This document shows positions 7,852 through 16,758 of a stretch of DNA of 64,000 nt, piece after piece. The notes below the pieces were generated by a model that saw nothing but the letters and a program-made list of their open reading frames with translations, was not told the origin of the DNA and ran no database searches. The stretch covers positions 90,103 to 154,102 of the forward strand of contig CAYQBN010000008.1 in NCBI GenBank assembly GCA_964415795.1. The letters are read 5' to 3'. Origin of the DNA: CALITV01 sp964415795 (GTDB taxonomy: Bacteria > UBP6 > UBA1177 > JAKLFG01). The translations under genes and the position numbers were made by a program. The first letter of the stretch is position 1. Each line of letters starts with the position of its first letter.

Positions 7852-8982
7852 TTACCGGTGCTTCTCGATGGATGCCACGATGAACTCTGGGTCTATCGGC
7901 TCACCGTTCACGAGGTTGACCGGAACGATCTTCGACGCCGGCGCGAACCGCTCGACGACAGTGCGCAGCTGCCCGAGGTTCATCTCGGGAACGATGATCC
8001 GTTTCGCCTTCTCGGCATAGGGTATGAACTGATGCTTCGGGAATGGCCAAAGAGTCACGGGACGGAAAAGGCCTGCCTTCACCCCTTTGCGTCGGTACTC
8101 TTCGACGACATCTTCGGCGGCACGCGCCGCGGAACCGACCGCGACGAAGAGCATCTCGGCATCGTCGCCATAGCGGACATCGACCTTATCGACCAGCTCT
8201 CTCTGGTGATACACTTTTTCGATGATGCGGGCATTCGATTCCTGCACGATGCTCGGATCGGAGGTCGGGAACCCCGATTCGTCGTGATTGAGTCCCGTAA
8301 CATGGAACCGGCTCGCTCCGAAGTTCGGCAGGCAGGCGGGATACTTCCCGTCGGCACGGTACGGCAGGCGGCAGACGCCATCGCTGTCGGGAAGCTTACG
8401 ATCGACCACCTCGAGTTCGCCGGGAGCCGGAATCGTGAGCTTTTCCCGCATGTGACCGACGATTTCGTCACCAAGGATGATGACCGGCGTGCGGAAGTAC
8501 TCGGCGATGTTGAATGCCCGCACCGTTTCGGTGAACATCTCTTCGACCGAGTTCGGCACGAGCGCGATAGCGGGATGGTCGCCGTGCGTTCCCCACTTCG
8601 CCTGCAAAAGGTCCGACTGAGCCGGCGAGGTCGGCAGGCCGGTCGAAGGGCCACCGCGCATGACGTTCACGATGACGCAGGGGACCTCGGCGATGCAGGC
8701 GTAACCGATGAGTTCCTGCATGAGCGAGAACCCGGGACCTGAGGTCGCCGTCATCGCTTTAGCGCCCGCGAGCGCGGCTCCGATCACCGCGCCGAGCGAA
8801 GCGATCTCGTCTTCCATCTGAATGAAAGCGCCGCCCCGCTTGGGCAGTTCCTCAGACATATGCTCCGCCACCTCGGTGGACGGCGTGATGGGATAGCCGG
8901 CAAAGAAGGAGCATCCGGCATAGAGAGCTCCTTCGGCGCAGGCGATATTGCCCTGAACAAACACCTCTTTTCTTTCGGTCAT
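7852..8982 (-). CDS. korA: 2-oxoacid:ferredoxin oxidoreductase, alpha subunit
   Basis: This 376-residue catalytic partner carries the pyrimidine-binding and transketolase-like domains. The start at 8982 (MTERKEVFVQGN) follows GTGAGGCGC; a longer reading adds 20 implausible residues. Motifs: FFAGYPITPSTE (about residue 26), MEDEIASLGAVIGAALAG, then TATSGPGFSLM and RGGPSTGLPT, which are the standard KorA/VorB alpha signatures. It sits between the ferredoxin-like korD (8 bp upstream) and korB. It would form the heterotetrameric 2-oxoglutarate (or related 2-oxoacid) synthase. A valine/isoleucine-type substrate range is the main alternative. Confidence 0.93.
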   Translation of the reverse strand: MTERKEVFVQGNIACAEGALYAGCSFFAGYPITPSTEVAEHMSEELPKRGGAFIQMEDEIASLGAVIGAALAGAKAMTATSGPGFSLMQELIGYACIAEVPCVIVNVMRGGPSTGLPTSPAQSDLLQAKWGTHGDHPAIALVPNSVEEMFTETVRAFNIAEYFRTPVIILGDEIVGHMREKLTIPAPGELEVVDRKLPDSDGVCRLPYRADGKYPACLPNFGASRFHVTGLNHDESGFPTSDPSIVQESNARIIEKVYHQRELVDKVDVRYGDDAEMLFVAVGSAARAAEDVVEEYRRKGVKAGLFRPVTLWPFPKHQFIPYAEKAKRIIVPEMNLGQLRTVVERFAPASKIVPVNLVNGEPIDPEFIVASIEKHR

Positions 8983-8990
8983 AGTGCGCC

Positions 8991-9245
8991 TCACTTTGCT
9001 TTCTTTTCCTTTTTCTCGATGAAAATGGCGAAATCGGGACACCGGAGCTCACAGAGTCCGCACGCGATGCATTTTTCCATCGCACTCGCCGTCGCCACTA
9101 GTCGTTTTCGGTCGAGCGTCAGCACCTTCGCAGGACAGAACTCGATGCAGATGCGGCACCCTTTGCACAGAAGGGGAATAATGCGGAGAATCCCCTTCTC
9201 GTTCTCGAAAGTCTCCTCGGGGAATCGTTTCTTTTGTTCGGCCAT
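8991..9245 (-). CDS. korD: 2-oxoacid:ferredoxin oxidoreductase, delta (2x[4Fe-4S]) subunit
   Basis: This 84-residue ferredoxin-like subunit has two cysteine clusters, CKGCRICIEFCP and CIACGLCELRCPD, each a CxxCxxCxxxCP-type motif binding one [4Fe-4S] centre. It passes electrons between the TPP enzyme and external ferredoxin. I chose ATG at 9245 because GAGGAG lies 9 nt upstream; a TTG at 9266 would overlap the fumarase gene and add 7 residues. The C-terminal tail is very lysine-rich. Gene order fum-fum-korD-korA-korB-korC in one transcript suggests coordinated TCA-branch flux. Confidence 0.93.
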   Translation of the reverse strand: MAEQKKRFPEETFENEKGILRIIPLLCKGCRICIEFCPAKVLTLDRKRLVATASAMEKCIACGLCELRCPDFAIFIEKKEKKAK

Positions 9246-9262
9246 ATCGCTTCTCTCCTCTA

Positions 9263-9775
9263 TCAAGGATATCGGTTACCAGCCGTATCGAGCGACATCA
9301 TGGCAACAAAATCGCACACTGTCAACTCAAAGAGTGCCTCGGCGCCCAATTCTCCGTAACCGACTGTTTTCAGGGAACATACTCGCGCCCCATACCACGC
9401 CCCGGCACCACCGAAGGCCTGCAGATAGCAGACCTTGCTCTTTTGGAGGATCCGATTCGATGTTTCGTCAAGAGGACCTTTGCCGACGATTGCCACGATC
9501 CCACGATCGGCAAGGAAGGAAAAATAGGCGGCGAGACGACGACTCGTCGTCGGACCTATCGCGCCTCGCCCTTCCGCGAGCCCCGGGGTAGGACCGGCAA
9601 AAAACACCACGCGGCCGTCAAACTCCGTCGGCAAGGAGTCACCACGTCGCCAAGTCTCGATCAAACAGGCAAGCGATCGATCACGCAACGCAATGAGCGA
9701 TCCTTCGAGCGAAACGAGCGTCCCGGCAGGGACGGCTTTCAGCCCTGCGATGTCCGAACACGAGACGACCTTCAT
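9263..9775 (-). CDS. Class I fumarate hydratase, beta subunit (C-terminal domain type)
   Basis: This 170-residue protein matches the C-terminal half of iron-sulfur-dependent fumarase/tartrate dehydratase. GPTPGLAEGRGAIGPTTSRR (about residues 61-80) and FADRGIVAIVGKG-like sequence (FLADRGIVAIVGKG) are the diagnostic blocks, and GGAGAWYGARV lies near residue 121. It associates with the alpha subunit encoded just upstream, whose stop overlaps this ATG by four bases. Together they hydrate fumarate to malate. L-tartrate dehydratase is the alternative, but pairing with a 2-oxoglutarate-type oxidoreductase favours fumarase. Confidence 0.85.
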   Translation of the reverse strand: MKVVSCSDIAGLKAVPAGTLVSLEGSLIALRDRSLACLIETWRRGDSLPTEFDGRVVFFAGPTPGLAEGRGAIGPTTSRRLAAYFSFLADRGIVAIVGKGPLDETSNRILQKSKVCYLQAFGGAGAWYGARVCSLKTVGYGELGAEALFELTVCDFVAMMSLDTAGNRYP

Positions 9776-10626
9776 AGAACCACCCTGCCACGCCGGAAAC
9801 TATGACAGTTAAGGAGAACCGCTACCGGCAACATCGAAATATGGGTGGGCGCCGTTCGCGTGAAAAGAGCGCTCACCGGTTTCACGCCGGGAAAACCGAG
9901 GATACCGTAGCCGAGATCAGGAAGCCGCGCCGTGACGAGTTCGCGCAGTTCGGGATCATCGTTGCTCTCAAAGAGGAGCGCTTCTTCGGCGAGTGGAGCG
10001 ACCGAAGAAAAGGCGCCGCCGACACCGACCCCTACCACATAAGGAGGACACCCGGCGCCGCCCGCATCGCGAAGCACCGAAAGGATGAAGTCGGCGACCC
10101 CCGCGCGCCCGGCAGAGGGCGGGAGCATCGCGAGCCGCGATACATTCTCCGATCCGCCCCCTTTCACGAGCGCAGAGATCTCGAAACCGGCTCCTTCGGT
10201 CTCCTCGACATGAAGCACTGCCGGCGTATTATCACCGGTATTCTTTCGCTCGAATGGGCGATCGACCATTGAACAGCGCAATCCACCGTCGCGGTAGGCG
10301 CGCCGCACCGCCTCATCCAGAAGCGGCTGAAGGGCACTTGCCCCCGAGAAGGTGACGAACTTGCCTTTACGCACATAGAGATGAACCGTACCGCAGTCCT
10401 GACAGAGCGGCCGCTTCTCCTCGCGGGCGATACGGAGATTCTCGTCGAGGATACGAGCGCACTCCCGTTCGACGCCGGTCATGCCGGGCTCGCAAAAAGT
10501 GACGCCGCGCAGGGAAGGCGGGTCGGTATTGATATCACGAAGCAACCGCTCGAGTGCCGAGACGATCGCTTCGCCGTCAACGATCCTCATGCCCGCAGTA
10601 TTGGCACCGACCGGTGCCGAAGTCAA
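9772..10626 (-). CDS. Class I fumarate hydratase, alpha subunit
   Basis: The alpha subunit (284 residues from the chosen start) carries the [4Fe-4S] cluster used for hydration. Likely ligand cysteines lie in PLCQDCGTVHLY, in GGAGCPPYVVGVGVGG and in LLNCHSFRRG, the three family positions. GGSENVSRLAMLPP and TAPTHISMLPVAV are further conserved blocks. I favour a TTG start at 10626 because AGGGGAGG lies 8 nt upstream; an ATG at 10590 (MRIVDGEAIV) has no clear ribosome binding site, and an earlier start at 10671 runs into the divergent promoter region. It is first gene of the fum-kor operon. Start choice is moderate, family secure. Confidence 0.86.
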   Translation of the reverse strand: MTSAPVGANTAGMRIVDGEAIVSALERLLRDINTDPPSLRGVTFCEPGMTGVERECARILDENLRIAREEKRPLCQDCGTVHLYVRKGKFVTFSGASALQPLLDEAVRRAYRDGGLRCSMVDRPFERKNTGDNTPAVLHVEETEGAGFEISALVKGGGSENVSRLAMLPPSAGRAGVADFILSVLRDAGGAGCPPYVVGVGVGGAFSSVAPLAEEALLFESNDDPELRELVTARLPDLGYGILGFPGVKPVSALFTRTAPTHISMLPVAVLLNCHSFRRGRVVL

Positions 10627-10643
10627 GTTAGTCGCCTCCCCTC

Positions 10644-10671
10644 TTGACCACCTCAGTGTGGTGCTTATCAA
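10644..10671 (+). promoter_or_regulatory. Sigma70-like promoter for hsp20
   Basis: TTGACC and TATCAA are separated by 16 bp, giving a start near 10678 and a leader of about 50 nt before the hsp20 ATG. The spacer contains the dyad CCAC/GTGG, a possible operator. No CIRCE element or sigma32-type CCCCAT box was seen. Confidence 0.45.
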
Positions 10672-10730
10672 AAAAGTCGTGAAAAGTTCGTTGAACGATG
10701 AGTAACCACTAGTAAAAAAGGAGGTGTGTC

Positions 10731-11174
10731 ATGTCGCTCATCAAAAGGTACGAGACTCCTGAACGGAATCCGATCAGCCGTTACTACGGCGGGCTCTTCG
10801 GCGATCTGTTCAGCGATCTGTTCGACAACGCCTTTGCGACGATGACCGGCGAGGTGTGGCCGCGGGTGGACATCGAGGAGACCGACGACGCCTATCTCAT
10901 CAAGGCGGAACTGCCGGGGATGAAGAAGGAGGATGTGGCGGTCGAGATTCGTAACAATGTGCTCTCCATCTCGGGCGAGCGTAAGGAGACCCGCGAAGAG
11001 AAGAGCAAGAATGTCCACCGGCGCGAGAGCTTCGTCGGCAGTTTCTGCCGCAACTTCTCGCTTCCCGATCAGGTCGCGGTCGAGAAGGTAGAGGCGGAAT
11101 TCAAGGACGGCGTGCTCCGGCTCACCATTCCGAAGAGCGAGGAGCGCAAGCCGCGTAAGATCGCTATCAAATAG
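10731..11174 (+). CDS. Small heat shock protein, Hsp20/alpha-crystallin family
   Basis: This 147-residue ATP-independent holdase chaperone would bind unfolding proteins in the cytoplasm. The alpha-crystallin domain (about residues 42-140) starts at WPRVDIEETDDAYLIKAELPG and includes KKEDVAVEIRNNVLSISGER. It ends with GVLRLTIPKSEERKPRKIAIK-like sequence, which contains the C-terminal I-x-I motif (IAI). The N-terminal 40 residues are aromatic (YYGGLFGDLF), as usual. AAAGGAGG precedes the ATG by 6 nt, a very strong site. The gene is monocistronic: its own promoter-like sequence upstream and a hairpin terminator directly downstream. Confidence 0.96.
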   Translation: MSLIKRYETPERNPISRYYGGLFGDLFSDLFDNAFATMTGEVWPRVDIEETDDAYLIKAELPGMKKEDVAVEIRNNVLSISGERKETREEKSKNVHRRESFVGSFCRNFSLPDQVAVEKVEAEFKDGVLRLTIPKSEERKPRKIAIK

Positions 11175-11203
11175 AGGCCTCACACGATCGGTGTTCAGGA
11201 ATC

Positions 11204-11230
11204 GCCCCCGCTCCGGCGGGGGCTTTTTTT
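11204..11230 (+). terminator. Rho-independent terminator of hsp20
   Basis: GCCCCCGC and GCGGGGGC form a perfect 8-bp stem around a TCCG tetraloop, followed directly by seven T residues. It lies 29 nt after the hsp20 stop and touches the end of the converging truB gene. Confidence 0.92.
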
Positions 11231-12111
11231 CAGTCGTTCCCGAGATAGGCACCGTAACGGTAGATGTGTCCCTCCCGCTCTATAAGGAATGCCGGTTCTC
11301 CGGCGTAAAACACGACATTCGGCCCTTCGGCGAGATTGAGTCCGAGCGAACGGATATCGGCGCCGTTGCGCAGGCGCCAGTAGAGGGTGTCGCCTACCGT
11401 TATCCACGGAAAGGTGCGCAGAAAATCGATGATGCTCATTTTAGCGCGATCGACCTTATCGGGCGCGTTTCGTATCTCACCGAGACGCACCGCGTTCTCG
11501 ATGGTGAACGGCCCCACCTTCTCGCGGGTAAGATTGACCAGCACCGCACCGGTACCGGCGACCGCTCCTATGTCGCGAACGAGTGAACGGATGTAGGTCC
11601 CTTTCGAACATTCGACGACGAAAGAAACCTTCGTCCGATCGACGGGGGTAAGCACCAGAAGATAGATCTCGACTTCTTTCGGGGGCAGATCCACCTTCTC
11701 TCCGCGGCGTGCCTTGGCATAGGATCGAACGCCACCGACGCGGACCGCCGAATAGTCGGGAGGTATCTGGCGAATACGACCGCTGAAGATGCCGATGATG
11801 CGTTCCCAATCCACCGCAAAAGCGTCGGCCTCGGGATGGGTCGTCGTAACGGCACTCTCGATATCGTGGCTCGGACTTTCCTTTCCGAGTTCGAACTCGC
11901 CGACATAGCGCTTGCGCGCATCGGTGACGAAGCGCATGAGTTTCGTGGCTCGGTTCACCGCTACCACAAGCAGACCCGCGGCCATCGGATCGAGCGTTCC
12001 GCAGTGACCTGCCTTTTTGATCTTGAGGAGCCGTTTGAGACGATCGAGCGCCTCGGCCGAGGTAAGTCCCGGCTCTTTGAAGAACGAAAGGAAGTAGGCA
12101 TTATCGCTCAT
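11230..12111 (-). CDS. truB: tRNA pseudouridine(55) synthase TruB
   Basis: TruB (293 residues) makes pseudouridine 55 in the T-loop of tRNAs. The catalytic aspartate lies in KKAGHCGTLDPMAAGLL (about residues 32-48), exactly as in the family. RYVGEFELGKESPSHD, QIPPDYSAVRVGG and CSKGTYIRSLVRDIG are further signature blocks, and a PUA-like C-terminal domain follows. The N-terminus overlaps the end of nrnA by 11 bp. It is the last gene of the rimP-nusA-infB translation operon here; rpsO, often next, is not in the window on this strand. Confidence 0.96.
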   Translation of the reverse strand: MSDNAYFLSFFKEPGLTSAEALDRLKRLLKIKKAGHCGTLDPMAAGLLVVAVNRATKLMRFVTDARKRYVGEFELGKESPSHDIESAVTTTHPEADAFAVDWERIIGIFSGRIRQIPPDYSAVRVGGVRSYAKARRGEKVDLPPKEVEIYLLVLTPVDRTKVSFVVECSKGTYIRSLVRDIGAVAGTGAVLVNLTREKVGPFTIENAVRLGEIRNAPDKVDRAKMSIIDFLRTFPWITVGDTLYWRLRNGADIRSLGLNLAEGPNVVFYAGEPAFLIEREGHIYRYGAYLGND

Positions 12112-13078
12112 GCATCACCTTGCGCATGATGCGCTCGACAAGTACGCAGGCCTCTTCGAACGAACCGCGGAACTCGAAACCGGCAGCGTTGCGGTGACCG
12201 CCGCCACCGAGTTCATGGGCGATGCGCGACACATCTATCGCCCCCTTGCTGCGCACGCTCGCCTTGTAATGGCCCGGAGCCAGTTCCCGGAAGCGGAATG
12301 CGGCTTCGACTCCCCTGATGGCCCGCGCATAGTTTATGAACGAATCTATGTGATCGGGACCGACGCCGTGCCGCGCCATCTGTTCGAGGGTTACTTGGAA
12401 CACCGCCGCACGACCGTCGGCAAGCAACCGTATCGAAGAGATCGCCTCTCCGAGGAGCCGCACCTGTCCCTCCGGCATCTCCTCCCATATCTGCGCCGCC
12501 ACCTCCCACGGGTCCACATACTCGACCAGCTCGGCGAGCATCTCGAACGCCTCCCGGTTCGTGGCGCTGTAACGCATTCCCCCGGTATCGGCCATAACTG
12601 CCGCATAGAGACAGAGCGCGATCTCCGGTGTCACGGCAAAACCGTGCTTTTTCATAAAACGGTAAACGAGCGCCGCGGTCGCCGCCGCTCCGTCATCGAG
12701 AAAAGTTTGATCGAAGAACGATGCAGGATCACGATAAACGACATGGTGATCGAAGAGGATCTTGGGCCTCGTGGTCACGCAAAGTCGCCGATAGAGGTCG
12801 TTGCCAACGCGGTGCGGACCGCCGGCGTCGACGACGAGGTAAAGATCAGGCTCCTCGTCCGAAAGACGACTGGTCACCCGATCGGCCCCCGGAAGAAACA
12901 AGAAGTTATAGGGAAAGGGATCCACCGAATAGAGCGTCGTCGCTATGCCTCGATCGGAGAGAAGGTGATACAACGCCAGAGACGATCCGACGCTGTCACC
13001 GTCGGGGTTCTCGTGACCGGAGACCAAGGCGCTCCGCACGGTGCCGAGAAGAACGGCGAGATCATTCTGCTTGGTCAT
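12101..13078 (-). CDS. nrnA: DHH/DHHA1 phosphoesterase (NrnA-type nanoRNase/pAp phosphatase)
   Basis: This is a 325-residue DHH-superfamily protein. The metal-binding motifs are HENPDGDSVGS (near residue 22), VVDAG (the usual VDTG is slightly altered to DAG), and FDHHVV. The substrate-binding DHHA1 domain ends with GGGGHRNAAGF. NrnA enzymes degrade short RNA oligonucleotides and may dephosphorylate pAp. Position between rbfA and truB is conserved in many bacteria. I prefer ATG at 13078; a GTG three codons earlier (13087) is possible. The gene overlaps rbfA by 17 bp and truB by 11 bp, implying tight coupling. Confidence 0.92.
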   Translation of the reverse strand: MTKQNDLAVLLGTVRSALVSGHENPDGDSVGSSLALYHLLSDRGIATTLYSVDPFPYNFLFLPGADRVTSRLSDEEPDLYLVVDAGGPHRVGNDLYRRLCVTTRPKILFDHHVVYRDPASFFDQTFLDDGAAATAALVYRFMKKHGFAVTPEIALCLYAAVMADTGGMRYSATNREAFEMLAELVEYVDPWEVAAQIWEEMPEGQVRLLGEAISSIRLLADGRAAVFQVTLEQMARHGVGPDHIDSFINYARAIRGVEAAFRFRELAPGHYKASVRSKGAIDVSRIAHELGGGGHRNAAGFEFRGSFEEACVLVERIMRKVMHER

Positions 13079-13439
13079 CGTCGCCACCAGCCCGTTCGCG
13101 GCTCAGCGTATCGAGGAGTTCCTGAAGACGCACGACCGATTCGGCCGTCTCGTCGAAACGGAAGTGGAGCAGCGGTGCGAACTTGAGATGCCGCATCTCC
13201 TTGGCGAGCAACCGCCGGATATGGCGTTCTTCTTCGGCAAGACGATCCTGCGCGAACTTGCGGGGCACCCCCGGCATGAGGGTGTACCGCACCGTCGCTT
13301 CGCGCAGGTCAGGACTCGCCGAAACCTCTTGGATAATGAGACCCGCAAGCGGCGTCTCCGCATACTCACGCAAAAAGATCACCGAGAGGTTCTTGCGGAT
13401 GGCCTGCGCCACCCGTTCCCGGCGAAAGTGGCCCGTCAT
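13062..13439 (-). CDS. rbfA: Ribosome-binding factor A
   Basis: RbfA (125 residues) is a KH-fold factor that helps mature the 16S rRNA 5' end in the 30S subunit. Typical features are the RRERVAQAIRKNLSVIF start, the DLREATVRYTL strand (the V-Y/VS block) and RLLAKEMRHLKFAPLLHFRFDE, matching the family's L-R-Y-P-x-L-x-F region. It begins 1 nt after the infB stop. The last 17 bp overlap nrnA. The tail is acidic and short. Confidence 0.93.
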   Translation of the reverse strand: MTGHFRRERVAQAIRKNLSVIFLREYAETPLAGLIIQEVSASPDLREATVRYTLMPGVPRKFAQDRLAEEERHIRRLLAKEMRHLKFAPLLHFRFDETAESVVRLQELLDTLSRERAGGDDDQAE

Positions 13440-13440
13440 G

Positions 13441-16167
13441 TTACACCACCGCGTCGGCGATCTGGGTATCTACATAGCACTCGATGATGTCGCCCTCCTT
13501 GATGTCGTTGTAGTTCTCGATGCCCATGCCGCATTCGAGCCCTGCTTTGACCTCACGAGCATCGTCCTTGAAATGCTTGAGCGACGAGAGACGCCCTTCG
13601 TAAATGACCACATTGTCGCGGATGAGCTTGACCCGCCCGTTCCGGACGATCCGGCCATCGGTGACCATACAACCGGCGATGTTGCCGACCTTCGTGATGC
13701 GGAACACCTGCCGCACCTCGGCGGAACCGACATATTGCTCCTTCACCAGCGGCGCCAATTTCCCCGTCATGGCCGCCTTCAACGCGTCAATGAGGTCATA
13801 GATGATCGAAAAGATGCGAATGTCCACCTGTTCGGTAGACGCAACCTGCTTCGCCTTATTGTCCACGCGAACATTGAACCCAAAGATGATAGCCTTCGAT
13901 GCCGATGCGAGAAGGACATCGTTCTCGGTGATACCACCGACGCCGCTGTGGATGATTCGGACCCGGAGCTTCTCGTGCTCGATCTTCTTTATCGAGTTCA
14001 CGATCGCTTCGACCGATCCGTCCACATCGGCCTTGACGATGAGGTTGAAGTCCTGCACATCGCCACCCTCGATCTTTGCGAACAGGTTATCGAGACTCAC
14101 CTTCTCCTCTTTCTCGAAGCGCTGTTCCTTGAGTTTGTTCTTGCGCAGATCCACGAACCCCCGCGCTTTCTTTTCGTCAGAGAAGGTATAGAGCATCTCC
14201 CCTGCCGGAGGCACACTGTCGAGACCGGTGATCTCGACCGCCATCGAGGGACCCGCCTCCTTCACGCGGTTGCCGCGCCAATCGGTCATCGAACGAACAT
14301 AGCCGAAGGCGGTCGCCGTGGCGACGAGGTCGCCGACCCTGAGCGTCCCGTCCTTGACGAGCGCAGTGGCCACCGGACCGCGTCCCGGATCCATGCGTGA
14401 CTCGATGACGACGCCGGTAGCCGGTTTGTCAGGATTCGCCTTGAGATCCATCACCTCCACCTGCAGGAGCACCGTCTCAAGCAGTTTGTCTATGTTGATG
14501 CGCTGTTTAGCCGAGATCTCGACGAAAAGGTTCGACCCGCCCCACTCTTCGGGCACGATGTCGTACTTGAGGAGATCCTGTCGCACCCGCTCGGGATTCG
14601 CCTCCGGCTTGTCTATCTTGTTGATGGCGACTATGATGGGAACATTCGCCGCTTTTGCGTGGTTTATCGCCTCTACCGTCTGCGGCATGACGCCGTCATC
14701 GGCCGCGACGATGAGAATGACGAGGTCGGTCGCTTGCGCGCCGCGCGAGCGCATCGCGGTGAACGCCTCATGGCCCGGAGTATCGAGGAAGGTTATCTTC
14801 CCCTTCTCGAGTTCGACGGTGTAGGCACCGATGTGTTGGGTGATGCCACCCGCCTCGCGGTCCACGATGTTGGTGTTACGGATCGCGTCGAGCAGTTTGG
14901 TCTTCCCATGGTCGACATGCCCCATGACCGTGACGACCGGGGGCCGCGGCACGAGACGCTCGGGCGCGTCTTCGTGCTTTTCGAGGAAATCCTCCTCGGA
15001 AAGCGCCACATTCTCCACTTGGAATCCGAACTCACCCGCCAGCACCGTCGCCGTATCGAGGTTGATGCGATCGTTGATGCCAGCCGCTTCTCCGAGTTGC
15101 ATGAGTTTCTTGATGAGCTCCGCGGCCTTCACTCCCATGCGCCGGGCAAGCTCGGCTACCACCACCGTGTTCTCTATGCGAATGATCTTCTTTATCGCCT
15201 TGGTAGGATTCGGTGCTGGCCGCGGCGTTGGCACGGAAGGACGGACCGTCTTTTTGTGCGCTACGGGCCGTGCAACCTCTTCTTCATCTTCGCCCTTGAA
15301 AACGGAAACATCCACGCCGCGTATTTTCATCTTCGCTTGGCGCTGTTCCTCTCCGCGCCCTTTGGCGCGCCGGTCACTGGGACGGGACGACGGGAAGCGC
15401 TTCTGCGGCCCGGGGCGCTCCTCTTCGCTTTCCGGAATGACCACCTTGCGTTTCTTATAGTGATGGCCGGTCCCTTCATCTTCCTCTTCTTCTTCCACCC
15501 GCTGTTGTTGCCGATCATAGGCAGGCACCGCCGGTGTCACTGGGCGATCTTCGGGAGCCGGATCTATGCGGAACGACGGTTTCAGAAGCAGCTCGTCCAT
15601 GGGCGAGATCTCCGGCTCCGCCGGTTTGGCGGCGGGCACCGGTTCTTCGCTGGTCACCGGGGCAGGCGACGGCGACGGCTCAGCCGGCGCAGGTTCCGCT
15701 GGCGCAGGCGTCACCGGCGGCTGTTGTTCGGCTTGCGCTGCCTGTTCCGCACGCTTTTCTTCCGGCAGATAAGAGCGTTCCTCGCGGCGACGAAGAACCA
15801 CGACCGGCTTTTTGACTTCCGGTTCGGGTTCAGGCGGCATCTCCTTCTTACGGGAAGATGCCTGCGGTTTCGCTTCCGAAGGCGATTTCGGCGTTTTCGC
15901 TTGCTTCGTTTCAGCAGGCTTCTCGGCCTCCCGAGAAGGCTTCTTCTCCGCGGTCTTTTTCGCGGTGCCTTTCGTCGCCTTCGCCGCCTTCGTCTCCGCG
16001 GGCTTCTCGACCTCATTCTCCGGTTTCGCGGCCTTCGCTTTTCCGGTCTTCTTGGTCTCTTTTTCCTTTTCCGGTTTCACCGTCTCTTTCTTCGCCTTTC
16101 CCGAGGATTCTTTCTTGACCCCCGTCTTCGGCGTGGTCTCCTCACCGGTTTTTTTGCTGCTACCCAT
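13441..16167 (-). CDS. infB: Translation initiation factor IF-2
   Basis: IF-2 (908 residues) is the GTPase that brings fMet-tRNA to the 30S subunit. Residues 1-330 form a long low-complexity extension rich in Lys, Ala, Glu and Pro, common in IF-2 but lengthy here. An IF2_N domain follows (KKIIRIENTVVVAELARRMG, about 325-395). The G domain has G1 GHVDHGKT (about 413-420), G3 DTPGHE and G4 NKID. The C-terminal beta-barrel domains end with a DIIECYV segment. ATG follows the ylxR stop with no gap, and AGGAG lies 6 nt upstream inside the preceding gene. Every landmark is present. Confidence 0.98.
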   Translation of the reverse strand: MGSSKKTGEETTPKTGVKKESSGKAKKETVKPEKEKETKKTGKAKAAKPENEVEKPAETKAAKATKGTAKKTAEKKPSREAEKPAETKQAKTPKSPSEAKPQASSRKKEMPPEPEPEVKKPVVVLRRREERSYLPEEKRAEQAAQAEQQPPVTPAPAEPAPAEPSPSPAPVTSEEPVPAAKPAEPEISPMDELLLKPSFRIDPAPEDRPVTPAVPAYDRQQQRVEEEEEDEGTGHHYKKRKVVIPESEEERPGPQKRFPSSRPSDRRAKGRGEEQRQAKMKIRGVDVSVFKGEDEEEVARPVAHKKTVRPSVPTPRPAPNPTKAIKKIIRIENTVVVAELARRMGVKAAELIKKLMQLGEAAGINDRINLDTATVLAGEFGFQVENVALSEEDFLEKHEDAPERLVPRPPVVTVMGHVDHGKTKLLDAIRNTNIVDREAGGITQHIGAYTVELEKGKITFLDTPGHEAFTAMRSRGAQATDLVILIVAADDGVMPQTVEAINHAKAANVPIIVAINKIDKPEANPERVRQDLLKYDIVPEEWGGSNLFVEISAKQRINIDKLLETVLLQVEVMDLKANPDKPATGVVIESRMDPGRGPVATALVKDGTLRVGDLVATATAFGYVRSMTDWRGNRVKEAGPSMAVEITGLDSVPPAGEMLYTFSDEKKARGFVDLRKNKLKEQRFEKEEKVSLDNLFAKIEGGDVQDFNLIVKADVDGSVEAIVNSIKKIEHEKLRVRIIHSGVGGITENDVLLASASKAIIFGFNVRVDNKAKQVASTEQVDIRIFSIIYDLIDALKAAMTGKLAPLVKEQYVGSAEVRQVFRITKVGNIAGCMVTDGRIVRNGRVKLIRDNVVIYEGRLSSLKHFKDDAREVKAGLECGMGIENYNDIKEGDIIECYVDTQIADAVV

Positions 16168-16758
16168 TCAGGACTCCTGAGCAAAAAGGTTGGCTATCGA
16201 TGCATAGTATATGATGCGTTCCGTGAGCGGCGATACGGCGAGAGCGGCCACCCCGAGCGGGCGAAGGCCGAGGGCCATCCCCAGACGCTCCTGAGTTCCC
16301 CAGCGAATGACCGCGGTAGACTCAGGAAGACCGCGCGTCACCTCGGTCACCGTTCGTTCCGCCGTATCAGTAGTGACAACCAGCGCGGCAGGAGAAGCGA
16401 CGGCACGAACGGCGTTTTGCCCCGGCGTGAGGACACCGCTCTTGCGCGCCAAAGAAAGAAAGTGAAGCAATGACTCCTCGGCACGATCCCGCACCCACGC
16501 GGCCAGCTCTTCCCGGGGTACGGCGAAGTCAGGCGCCCCTTTGAAAAAAGACTCCGGAAAACGTTTGAGCCGAGAGAACCGCTCGATGCACGACGGCGTC
16601 GGACAGGCATAGATCGCCCGTCCCGGTAAAACGCCGCGCCAGTCGGGCGTGACCCGTCCATCGGCAATCACAAACCGCACGAGGTTCTCCCTGCGCCGTT
16701 CCGTCCCGCAGGAAAGACAAGTACGGATGCTACTTCTCCTCTCCGCCGCTTCCGCCAT
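16168..16758 (-). CDS. YlxR (DUF448)-L7Ae-like fusion RNA-binding protein
   Basis: The 196 residues hold two parts. Residues 10-90 match YlxR/DUF448 (RTCLSCGTERRRENLVRFV, then GRAIYACPTPSCIERF), a small RNA-binding domain recently linked to RNase P in Firmicutes. Residues 95-196 resemble an L7Ae/YlxQ-type domain (FLSLARKSGVLTPGQNAV, LVVTTDTAERT). In many bacteria these are separate genes, ylxR and ylxQ, in the same nusA-infB interval; in proteobacteria they are often fused as here. The ATG overlaps the nusA end by 29 bp, with a GAGG about 9 nt upstream. Fusion is seen; function in tRNA or rRNA handling is inferred. Confidence 0.85.
   Translation of the reverse strand: MAEAAERRSSIRTCLSCGTERRRENLVRFVIADGRVTPDWRGVLPGRAIYACPTPSCIERFSRLKRFPESFFKGAPDFAVPREELAAWVRDRAEESLLHFLSLARKSGVLTPGQNAVRAVASPAALVVTTDTAERTVTEVTRGLPESTAVIRWGTQERLGMALGLRPLGVAALAVSPLTERIIYYASIANLFAQES

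Noticed and set aside
14659..16473. 604-codon plus-strand frame opposite infB
   Set aside because: Arg/Leu-rich antisense of the IF-2 lysine/alanine/proline extension; no domain.
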